64,000 bases of DNA from Sphagnum magellanicum (Eukaryota > Streptophyta > Sphagnopsida > Sphagnales > Sphagnaceae): positions 18,749,061-18,813,060 of the forward strand of contig CM038912.1 of the NCBI GenBank assembly GCA_021904315.1, given 5' to 3'. How positions within the stretch are numbered: position 1 is the first letter of the stretch; every line of letters begins with the position of its first letter. Shown piece by piece: positions 45,915 through 56,489 of this stretch. Made by a program: the position numbers and the translations under genes. The notes under the pieces were generated by a model. It was not told the origin of the DNA. It worked only from the letters and a program-made list of their open reading frames with translations, and ran no database searches.

Positions 45915-48480
45915 TATCCAACCACAACCAAACAAACAAATCAACAGTAGTTAAGTTTTGAAAACTCATATGTTGTAGAATCAAAGTGGTTTTTCAAACC
46001 ATGATGCTTTAAACCTCCAACCTTCATAGTTTTTGACCATTTGTAATATTGTGATAAACTTGGAACCAAAACTCAAAGATTATTGTCTTTTGAGGATGTT
46101 TTGTGTTGCATGACCATCTATTACTTCAAACAATGCCAAAACCCCATGACACAATCTTTTCTCAACCTTCTTCATTTATTGTGCCTATTTTTAGTTCCTT
46201 TAAAACATTTCCCAATTTGTGTTTGAAGCTCTCCTCCTAAAATAATGAATTTGAAAATTGTAATTTGTAATCTTGGTAAATAGATTTATAGAGTTAGTTA
46301 AGAATAGGTGGTGTCACATTTTTTTTGTTTCAATTATATAAGATAAATGATGATGGTAAAAACTATAGCCATATAGTTCAAGCATAAGGAGTCCACAATG
46401 GACCTTGGGTTTTTCTTTTTCAAGGTACTATTGTGGGCCTTGTATTGGTTAGTGAGTCACATTTACCTTGTTGTGTCATAATGAATCATTATCAAATCCC
46501 TCCATACTTGAACAACTCCATTTGAATTTGGTCATTAATTTGGTTTGCAAGTCAAGAAAATCCAAAGAAAAAAATTGGCTATTCTAACTTATAAATAGGA
46601 AATTCAAATAGGAAATGATGTTAAATTCTAGAGAGGTTTGAAATTATAGTGAAATAAATCTAGTGACTAATCAATGAATAATTCAATGAACAAAATCCAA
46701 TTAACAATGCACTAATTATGTAATGAATAATCTAATGAAACAAATCCAATGAACCTAATATAAGGATATATCCAATGTGTTATCTAGTGAACAATTCAAA
46801 TCTCACAAAACCAATGAATAATGTAGTGAAAAACATGTGTTTAAAGGTGAGAACAAGTCTATTGCAAGTGTTTTGGGGTTTGTTAGAGCTTTTCTAGGTC
46901 TATAGAGGTTGTTAAATGTCTAAGTAGGTATGTATAAGGTCATATAGGAGGGTGCAAGTCATTAAAGGTTTGAGTAGGTATGTTAGAAGTCATTAGTTGT
47001 CATTACAAGTTTGTTAGAGGTTTATTTAGGTTGTTAGAGGCTCGTAAAGGATTGTAAAAGTTGTTAGAGGTTTAAAGTAAGTTAAGGATAAAAAAAGGCA
47101 ATAGATGAAAAAAGCAACCCAAATCAATTGAATTTCACCAATTAAATTCATTTGAAAGCAAACCAATAAACAACCAAATTGAAAACAAACGATTAGCGAT
47201 AACACAGTTCAACCAAATTCATATTATAACCAATTGCAATTGAAGATGACAATTTTCACAATGAGTGCACTTTCCTTTCAAGCATGCAACCTCTTTGTTG
47301 GCATATTTCGAACATTCACAACCCAAACCATTTTGTCTCTTTTCAAATGCACAACCTTATCCTTGGTGTTCTATTAAAGCTCACAAAAGAATATTTGTTT
47401 GCAACTTCCTTTGAACTTGCACCCTCATTCCTTTCCTTTTCATGTTCAAGTCTATTGAACTTCTCTTGCTTTTGCATATTTTTGAGATTTGCCACTTGCT
47501 TCGAGCGTTGCACACAAATGAAAACATTAAAAAAAGGGTGAAACTTGGGAATGCACCAAGGTGTGTTTTTGAGTTTAACCTTGTCTTTTTTCCTTTATCA
47601 TGTCTTTACTTCATTTTCTTGACTTTGCCCTGGCTTGTGAAGAAACACAAGGTACTCATCCCATGAAATGTCCACTTTATGAATATATTTAATATGTCAA
47701 AATTGCCACATAGGCATGCCACATAGTTAATTTTGGTGATAGGGCTAGTTACAAATCTTCAGAAAATGAAGATTTTAGATTCAATAGTTGGCGGTAAGTT
47801 ATCAACTTGAAAACTAGGCACTTAAATTTACTAATCTCTAGAAGCTTTGACATCCTTTTGTTCATGTGTCCTTGCACGAAGTTAGAGGCCAATCTTTGCA
47901 ATGCCATTATTCACATCTTCAAAAGCTTGTTGGAATGCCATAACAACACCAATGCAATGTAGCCATCACTTGAGTGACATCAACGAACTTGAGTGGCTTT
48001 GGCAAACAATTTTTTGAAAAGGGATTGTGAGAGCCATATGCAACAATTTGAAGAAAGATTATGAGCGTTCATATTTCAACATAACACAAATCCATCTTAC
48101 AAAAACATAGAGTGTAGCAATTAAGTCACAAATAATCCAATGCAATTTATAAAGAACAATCCAGCAGTAACAATCGCCAATAGTGGAAGTAGAGGTTCGT
48201 CTAGAGCAAGAACAACTCCTTCAAGTTGTTAGATGCAAAGAAATTGGGATCATAACAAGATCGTGGCTCTCATCAAATGCAAACATGTGGAGCATGTGGA
48301 ACTTGAGAGCTTTCATCCCTAACAACAAGACAAGTTTGTGAACAGAGACGTAAGGGTTTAGGGTTTTATTATGTTTTATTAGCAGGCAGGCTAAACTGAT
48401 TGGCGAGCAGGGTAAGTATTGTTTAGGCACTAGATGAGCGATTAACGGACGAAAGTATTTCCTGAAATCCTGAAATCGGG
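45915..48480. other. Intergenic DNA with short degenerate repeats, no gene seen
   Basis: About 46650-46830 repeats the theme 'caatgaataatctaatgaa'. About 46860-47080 repeats 'tgttagaggttt' at irregular spacing. No domain or RNA gene was recognised. Confidence 0.5.
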
Positions 48481-48533
48481 TCTTCATTCGTCGGCCATAG
48501 CCAGACGTGGAGAGTTCGCTCTCTCCGCCATAG

Positions 48534-48542
48534 CTAGGGTTT
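48534..48542 (+). promoter_or_regulatory. Telo-box-like motif in TM9 leader/promoter
   Basis: The word ctagggttt (complement aaaccctag) lies about 190 bp before the TM9 start codon. Such motifs are common near transcription starts of plant housekeeping genes. The role here is inferred from position only. Confidence 0.4.
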
Positions 48543-48732
48543 GAGCGTCTTCGTGCTCGTGGTCCTCCTCCTCCTCCTGCTCCTCGTCCTCACACCAAAC
48601 CCTGTCTCGACTTCAATTTTTCTCCCGCCTCTTGTCAGTGTTTGCGTAGTGCTCTTAGTGGCGTGGTGGAGCTACGGTGTTTTGTATTGACTGGTTTTTT
48701 TGTTTTTTTTTTTTTTTTTGGGGGGTGGAAGA

Positions 48733-51700
48733 ATGGCGGGCATGTGTGGTGCTCCGCGGGTGTTGGCGCTGCTGGTATGTGTGGTCATGCTGCAGCTCTG
48801 GGTTGTCAAGGCTTTCTACCTGCCCGGCGTGGCGCCGCAAGACTTTGCAGAGGTTTGTTTGTTTTTTTTTTCCCACCCTGCTCTTTTTTCTTGCCTCTAT
48901 GCGATATGTTCGATTACTCTTAACTGAGAAAGAGCACAAATCATGGGAAAGGCCTTCTCCAACGTCTTTTTAATATGTGGCAACAAGTATAGCTAATGCT
49001 TAATAACTAGAACGACTAGATGAGAGATCTTCCTCCTTCTGGTATTCGCTTATCTCGTTTTCACAGAACTAGCGTGACGGAACTAGCTATTTGCAAATCC
49101 GATCTTTCTAGCCTTTCGTGACCTCCTTGAATAGGATTTGTTTGTTTTGGAGATAATGACATGTATAGTCTTTGATTCGAAATCCTTACTCTGTATCACA
49201 GTGCATAAAGTTCCCTTCAAGGGATCTGCACACAACGATGGCAGATTCGTTTCTTGCAGCCAAGTCTCTGCTGCCTGTCATCTACTCGACACATAGAGGT
49301 TTGCAAGTTGAAATCGGAAATTTGGCAATCAGTTTGTTGTCTCTGTTCATAGAGAAAAGACTATGCATTGGTTTACGATTTGGGCATAAAATTTGGCTCG
49401 AACTTGACCCAATTTGTGAGTGACATCTGGAGTACTATGTCGTGCATATGAAGGATGGGCATGTTCCATAGAAGGGCATGCATCTAGATGAGAAGTTGTA
49501 GATCCAGTAAGAGAAGTTTTTGGTTTGTAGTTTAAACCTCCCATGAAGGGCAGAGTCATATTCACTTCTAGATGAGAAGTTCTAGATCCAGTAAGAGAAA
49601 TTTTTAGTTTGTAGTTTGAACCTGTCATAAAGGCAGAGCCATTATGCAATGAGCTGTTTGTTCTCTTTGCCTTCCTCCTCCTGCAGTTTTTATCAGGCTA
49701 AATTTGTGCAGGTGAATGGGCTAATTTGATGGAAGAGGTTGGTGTGTACAGGGAGCACAACTTCTGGTGAAGGTGAACAAGTTGACATCAATCAAGACAC
49801 AGTTACCATATGAATACTACTCACTAAACTATTGTAAGCCTGAAAAGATTTTGAACAAGGCTGAGAATTTGGGTGAGGTTCTCCGAGGTGACCGAATTGA
49901 AAACTCTCCTTATGAGGTGAGGGCAATTTCTATGTTATTGAATGCTCCCTGCAAGGATGATATTTGCAATGTGTGAATACTAAGTCCCTTGTAGTGACTT
50001 CATGGCAAAAAAGAGTTGTGGTTGTGACAGTGGCTCCTGTGCATGGCAGTTCCAAATGAAGGATCACCAGTTGTGCAAGGTCCTTTGCCGGAAAAAGCTT
50101 ACAGAAGAAGACGTGAAGAACTTTCATGAGAAGATTGACAATGACTACCGTGTAAATATGTAAGTACCTTGGAAAGGACATGACTGCGCACAGAAGCTAG
50201 TTGCTTCTTTGATGCCTGTAGTTCTTTTGAGGGAGTAACCTTTTGTTACTTAAGTTGGTTGGAAGTGCTGGTATTGGCTCTGTCTGATATTTGTTGTCTA
50301 ATTTGTTTTGTCCTAGGATTCTGGATAATCTGCCAGTAGCAGAACCAAGATCCAGAAATGAGAATGGTCACCAATTGACCATCTATGAATGGGGGTTCCC
50401 AGTTGGCCGTAAGGACCCACCGGTGAGTGATCTCTCTTGTATCTGGTCACCACAACCTGCATTGAACTAGTTTATCATATATGTATGGATACTGAATGAA
50501 AATTATGACACTATTGAAAGTTGATTAAGTTTTGTCATCTCTTGCAGGGAGGCTCAAAAGAGAAATACTTTATTAACAACCATCTCAGCTTTCGAGTCCT
50601 ATATCACCAGGATACTGGTTCTCCCTATTCTCGTGTTGTGGGCTTTGAAGTGACTCCTCACAGGTTTGTGACCTGCTGATCTGACAATGGCCTCATGGAG
50701 TGTATCATTTCAAGGGCTTGGGTATAATATTAGTGCCAAGAAGTTGTTCTTTGACATTTGTGTTTGGGATCAATTAGCTGGCCACCACATCATTTGGGGA
50801 ATAGTTGAAACCCACCCAGGCCAGATTACAATTTGTAGATCTTGCTTTTGTGCATGTTCAAGGCTTGCAACTGTATGCATCGGTGTTTTATTGATTTCGG
50901 TTGAGATGTGTTTCTGTTGTTTAGTGTGAAGCATGAGTATGAGCGCTGGAATGAAGATAAAACCAAGTTGTTGACATGCAATCCACATGAGAAGGTTTGG
51001 GTCTCTGATACACAGGCTGCTCAGGAAATTGAGGTTGGTGCTGAAATTGTCTTCAGTTATGATATTAATTTCAAGGTACTCTTCACAAATCCATCTTTCA
51101 TCTGTGTTTCCCCTGGCACCTGTTTTGTTGTACTAGCCCATAATCTTGTTTGAGTTTTTGAGAGGTTTTCTGTTGAGAAATTATGTATGTGTATATGGGC
51201 CTGGGTTCAGGTCTTTAGTCTTCATGTGGTCTGTCGACACATTTGTGTGGGTTACAAAGTCTGGCATTAGAGATGGATCAATTATCTGCTTATGTCACGT
51301 GCGTACTTTAGCTCTTTCTATATTTGTGAGATTCTGTCCTCACTGTGTTGGTTCAATGGTGGTTACCTTGCAGATAAGTGACCTCAAGTGGGCATCAAGG
51401 TGGGACACCTATCTGCTCATGAATGAAGCCCAGATTCACTGGTTCTCCATCATAAACTCCCTCATGATTGTGCTGTTCCTGTCAGGCATGGTGGCAATGA
51501 TCATGATGCGGACTCTGCATCGGGACATTTCAAAATACAATCAGCTTGAAACTCAAGAAGAAGCACAGGAAGAGACAGGCTGGAAGCTTGTCCATGGGGA
51601 TGTGTTCAGGCCACCAGCCCAAGCTGGTCTACTTTGTGTATATGTTGGGACGGGGGTGCAGTTCTTTGGAATGGCACTTGTTACCATGATTTTTGCTGTT

Positions 51701-52531
51701 CTCGGGTTCCTGTCTCCAGCAAATCGTGGTGGATTGATGACCGCTATGCTCATCCTCTGGGTCTTTATGGGGTTGTTTGCTGGTTATGCTTCTGCTCGAC
51801 TATACAAGATGTTCAATGGCACAGACTGGAAAATGAACACCTTGAAGACAGCCATCATGTTCCCAGGGAAAATATTCGTTGTTTTCTTCATTCTGAACAG
51901 CCTGATTTGGGGTGAGAAGTCATCAGGGGCTGTGCCTTTTACTACAATGTTTGTGCTCGTGTTCCTCTGGTTTGGTATCTCTGTTCCCCTTGTCTTTGTT
52001 GGTAGTTATTTTGGGTTCAAGAAGCCAACAGTGGAGAACCCAGTGAGGACCAACAAAATTCCCCGCCAGATCCCTGAGCAAGCTTGGTACATGCACCCAG
52101 TGTTTTCGATACTTATTGGGGGCATCCTACCTTTTGGGGCTGTGTTCATTGAACTCTTCTTCATCTTGACATCAATCTGGCAGCATCAATTCTACTACAT
52201 CTTTGGGTTCTTGTTTATTGTATTTTTGATCCTTGTGGTCACTTGTGCGGAGATTACAATTGTGCTTTGCTACTTCCAGCTGTGTAGCGAGGACTACCAT
52301 TGGTGGTGGCGGGCATATCTTACTTCAGGATCGTCAGCAGTCTACCTCTTCCTGTATGCAGCCTTGTACTTCTTCACAAAACTCGATATTACGTTGATTG
52401 TGTCGGGTATCCTCTACTTTGGCTACATGATCATCATCTCATATTCATTCTTTGTGCTCACAGGCACAATAGGATTTTATGCTTGCTATTGGTTTGTGCG
52501 AGTCATCTATGCATCGGTGAAGATTGACTGA
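48733..52531 (+). CDS. Transmembrane nine superfamily (TM9SF/EMP70) protein
   Basis: Seven exons: 48733-48852, 49752-49916, 50050-50159, 50317-50422, 50548-50663, 50925-51075 and 51374-52531. They encode 641 residues in one frame. A signal peptide ([20 protein letters not shown], then A) precedes [11 protein letters not shown] and a lumenal EMP70 domain ([60 protein letters not shown]). Exon 7 (from residue 257) encodes the [14 protein letters not shown] block and then nine hydrophobic spans, ending [11 protein letters not shown]. The last residues contain KxD, the Golgi-retention type signal known for plant TM9 proteins. Length and order match Arabidopsis TMN proteins of the Golgi and endosomes. 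No defects were seen. The long frame running back to 51146 is read-through of intron 6, not an alternative start. Confidence 0.95.
49483..49650 (+). repeat. 84-bp tandem duplication in TM9 intron 1
   Basis: Units starting at 49483 and 49567 both read 'tctagatgagaagtt.tagat', 'ccagtaagagaa.tttt', 'ggtttgtagttt.aacct' and 'aagggcagag.cat' (first copy; the second has 'aaaggcagagccat'). Similarity is around 85% by eye. Confidence 0.8.
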
Positions 52532-53509
52532 GGGAAGTGTCTGATAAAATCATATCTGGATCCCCATGTGGATGATGTGCCACTCCTACAGGGTGTTGTT
52601 AGGGAAAGTTTCTTAGATATGAGGCCAAAAGGCAGAAATTGTAGACAAGATTATCTAAAGGCTAGAATCTGAGTGAGACCTAAGAGTTTCAAGCGGCTTG
52701 GCATGTTTCTGACTGTTGATGGTTGGTACATTCCACATCTCAATTCATGGGGATGATGATGCAATCTTTTAGGGTACATTGATACGAAAAACTCCAGTAG
52801 GAAGAGATTTGACAGTGCCATATGACTATATGATGATACCTTTGAGGTCAAGTATGGCCAGCAGGAGTACCTCAAATGATGGGCTCTTGGATAGGCCAAA
52901 GTCTTCCAACTATCTCAGTTTATGTCCACAGGACTTGGCTAGGTTGTCATGCATGAACAATCTGATGAGGTATTACAGATGAATTATTAGAGATGAATCA
53001 ATTCTCCGTCTCTTTAAGTCTCCTCTGGATTTCAATTTCTATCTTTCTGTGTGGATAAGTATTTGTACTTTGACGGCAATTTAGAGCAATTTCCATTGCA
53101 AGGGAAACATTCCGAGAAATTTTTTTTGTAGAGCTTCTTGTTTGAGAGCCAGTTCTATACCAGATGGTTTTGTTTGGACTCTGTATGCTGTGTATTACAG
53201 TGTGCAAGGAGGTCCAATCCCAACGTAGAAGAACAAACTATGTCCTTAACTGCACTCCTAACACTCAGAGAAAACTAGAAACTGGTATGACTGTCTACTC
53301 TTCTTTACTGCTATGTTTCTGTAGATTTTTGCATAGAATATACCAGAGCATTGTGTATATTGTCTTTCCAAGTTGGTGGCATTTGCTAATATATTGCAGA
53401 GAGTTCAGCAAGATTGTGACCATAGACAACTAGTTCAGTTTTGTCACAGGTTACTAGCTTGTCTCTTATCATGACCCACGTTCCAAGGAAGTAATCTCTT
53501 GGGCACAGA

Positions 53510-54463
53510 TCATGAGGTGACAACACCTTGGTCCCCAAGAGTAGTTTTCTTGGTTGCAGTTTTGCTCTTGATTGTTTCACCAGTGTTTTCAATCACATCA
53601 CCAACTTTCTTAGCTGCATCAGAATCTGTTGCATCCTTGATTGATGCTCCTATATCCTTCACCGTCTCTCCGATTTTGTGTGCAGCATTTGTAGTCCCAG
53701 ACTTCACTCCACCTTCAGGTTCATTTAGTTCATCCCTCACCAAATTATGCACCTCCCGCTCCTCCTCCAACTCATTGCTGTTGGATGTACTTGACCCCTT
53801 TCTATTACCAGTGATATTTGCAGCAGCACTATTTTCCTGCTTATTTTCAATACCTGCAGCAAAAATGCACCTTTTCACCACTCATTGAAAGCTTCAAAGA
53901 TTGTATATGCTACAGGACATGTCTGCTTGCTTCCTGAAGACTGAGAAGTTGTGCAGTTTCAGATTGAAGCACCACGTGTAAGAAGCACTGTTGTGATCTA
54001 TGTTCTGTTTGAAATTACAGATCCTTGGTTGCTTCCAAGGTCAGATGAGAAAATTGAAATGCCTTTGTATCTTGAGTTCTCAGAAGCCTGGAAATCAAAT
54101 TCTGCGTACAACGTTGCAGTAGAGAGATAATCCGAGATGCCATGGCAAACAACAAAAATGAGTCTTCCAAAGGGAATCCCCGTTGTTCACACAATCTGAT
54201 CGAAGTCTTGAGATTCCAGAGCTTCCGTATAGGGGTAGGATGCACAATACTCCTCCAGTTTCACAGCAAGCAGCCAGTTGTGGCGGGGGGAAAGACTTAC
54301 TGTTGGAGGCAAAAAAGCCGTGGCTCAAGAATTGATGCAAACTTCTTGGCTCAAAATCTCGTGCAGAAGTTGTTGCAGTCGGTCTTTCGACAATCTGCAC
54401 TCGGACTGCTGCGGAGTTGATGGCACTCACATGCATCCTCAGGTTCCTTACTACTGCAGCCAT
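53510..54463 (-). CDS. LEA-like hydrophilic protein with mitochondrial-type presequence
   Basis: Two exons, 54463-54301 and 53853-53510, joined through a strong donor (a|gtaagt) and acceptor (gctgcag|gt) in matching phase, give 168 residues. Exon 1 is Arg/Ser/Ala-rich with few acidic residues (MAAVVRNLRMHVSAINSAAV, RPTATTSARDFEPRS), a typical mitochondrial presequence ending near GFFASN. Exon 2 is strongly hydrophilic and rich in Lys, Glu, Asp, Gly and Thr, with amphipathic stretches (AAHKIGETVKDIGASIKDAT, AAKKVGDVIENTGETIKSKT) like group 3/LEA_4 dehydration-tolerance proteins. A role protecting mitochondrial membranes or enzymes during drying is inferred from composition. I cannot name the exact subfamily. 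The gene lies head-to-head with RPS15, with 568 bp between the two start codons. Confidence 0.75.
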
Positions 54464-55031
54464 CCTAAAACTAAAAATCTAATACTGCCTCAAACAAATC
54501 AGTCAAGAACAATTCACAGAAAGCAGAAGCAAACACAGCAGATTTCCTCGAGTACGAGGGTGGATTCATACAAGGCTGAGAGAAGAGAAATCCAGCGAGA
54601 AAATACCAACAAAGGGATGTGGGACAGGAGGGGGGAATATGCACAAGCGTTCTACACTTGCAGACACGTTGAATGACCAACAACAAAGCTGCTGCAGCAC
54701 AGATGTCTCTTGCCTTCGAAACTCCCACTTCCGTCGCCATGCCCGAGCACACACGTCCCTCCCGCACAATGCCCTCTCATGTACATACATACCTAGATCG
54801 ATGCACACTCGCTCACACATACATACATCCATATCACGCTTTTCCCGAGCTCGCATCGAACCGGGGGAGACAGGACCAGACCTAAGCCGAGGCAAGAAGA
54901 GACTACAAGGAAGGAATTAGGGTTTGGAGCTCTTTCTCTTTGGCTGTGCGTTCTAGTTTGTCCGCCGTCTACGACTCGTCTTCTTCTTCATTCCTCCGTA
55001 ACAAGGTCTCTCTTCTCGCAAGCGTTTTACC
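54464..55031. promoter_or_regulatory. Shared intergenic region between divergent LEA-like and RPS15 genes
   Basis: This 568-bp gap between opposing start codons must hold both promoters and leaders. On the RPS15 side it ends in a pyrimidine-rich leader (ctctttctctttggctgtgc). On the LEA side it is moderately GC-rich. A (CA/TA)-rich stretch (cacacatacatacatcc) lies near 54812-54828. Confidence 0.5.
54917..54925 (+). promoter_or_regulatory. Telo-box upstream of RPS15
   Basis: ttagggttt (complement aaaccctaa) sits 107 bp before the RPS15 ATG, next to a pyrimidine-rich leader. Telo-boxes are a known element of plant ribosomal-protein gene promoters and leaders. Confidence 0.6.
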
Positions 55032-56488
55032 ATGGTACGTAACTCGCGCCTCTGCTCTTGTTTGTGGCTGCTTTCTAGAGCTTTGTTTCGAATTGTCTGA
55101 TGCGTGGTTAGAAGCTTGGGTTTTTTTGTAGGAAGCTTTCTTTGTCTTTAATCGGCTTGGTTTGCTAGAGTCTTTTCTCTTGTTTTTTTGCTTCAAAGTT
55201 TGTGCTTGTGTTTTTGGTGGATGTATAGAGGACTTCTTAGAGCAGCGGGTTGTTTCTTTAAGAGAGGTTTTTGTTTGTTTGAGAGGCTTTTCTTGTGTGG
55301 TGCGTTCATGCTTGCGGACTTTTTTTTGCAGGCGGACTTAGATCCCGAAGTCGGGTCGGTGCAACCGAAGAAGAGAACCTTCAAGAAGTTTACCTTCCGG
55401 GGAGTTGACCTCGATGCTCTCCTCGATATGAGCTCTGACGAGCTCGTCGAGCTTTTCCATGCCCGTGCTCGCCGCAGGTTCGTTCTTTACACGTGCACGA
55501 CTGTGGAGAATGTTTTGCGTCTTTGGCTTCTGTCACTATTGAAGGATTTCTAGTCCCTTTCTGTCCATTCTCTAGGAGATTTCTTTCTCTGCAAGTGCCA
55601 TTGTATCAATTTCTCCTCTGCTGCAGAATGACGAAGCTGAATGATTGCATGTTGGGATCGTTTTACATGGTAACAGGTTTCAAAGGGGTTTGAAGCGCAA
55701 GCCCATGGCTTTGATCAAAAAGCTTCGCAAAGCTGTAAGTGCAACTGTATACCAATAAGCTTGGAACCATCTTTTATCTGTGCAGATCAACTATGCTCTG
55801 TTTGAATATATGGGAGTTTTGATGGTGGATTCTATTTTCCAAAATTGCAGAAGCGTGAGGCTCCTTCAGGTGAGAAGCCAGAGCCAGTGAGGACTCATCT
55901 CCGCAACATGATCATTGTCCCAGAGATGATCGGAAGTGTGATTGGTGTGTACAATGGGAAGACCTTTAACCAGGTTGAGATCAAGGTATGTGGGATTGTC
56001 AAACATTACCCATGGTCACGACTGCCTCTCATGGCAATGAAACATGTTGATAGTATCCATAGAACTCTGGCATGGCACATTTTCCATTCGTGGCACAGCT
56101 TTGAGCAGGAGTAATTGTGTCACAAATTGAGATGGATTATGTTGCCGTTTAATCACTGGATGCTTGCTTTGGATTGTGTATATCTGAATTTGTATTCAGC
56201 TCTCCATCAGGTTATAGAAAATCTCAATCTGTCTGTATGTGTTTTGTTGCTGTGGTACATGAAGTATTTTTGGTAGTGTGAGGTTTGTTCCTTGTTCTTT
56301 GGTAGAACTTGCACTTGCTTTTCTAATTGCTGTTTTTTAGGCTCTGGCCCTGACTTGTTTGTTTTGGCATGCAGCCAGAGATGATTGGGCACTACCTAGC
56401 AGAGTTTTCCATCTCCTACAAGCCTGTGAAGCATGGTCGGCCTGGTATTGGAGCTACACACTCATCTCGTTTCATACCGCTGAAGTAG
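55032..56488 (+). CDS. RPS15: 40S ribosomal protein S15 (uS19)
   Basis: Five exons: 55032-55034, 55332-55477, 55677-55734, 55851-55985 and 56375-56488. They encode 151 residues in one frame, close to the family's ~152. Exon 1 contributes only the ATG (ccATG|gtacgt). Exon 2 then opens with ADLDPEVG. Family landmarks are [80 protein letters not shown] and [20 protein letters not shown]. It is the eukaryotic S19-family protein of the small-subunit head. All introns are GT/AG. Nothing is broken, and no competing frame is credible. Confidence 0.96.
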
Positions 56489-56489
56489 A

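Noticed and set aside
51146-51373. Extra 76-codon N-terminal extension of the large TM9 open frame
   Set aside because: It is read-through of TM9 intron 6. The acceptor at 51372-51373 and family alignment place the exon start at ISDLKW (51374).
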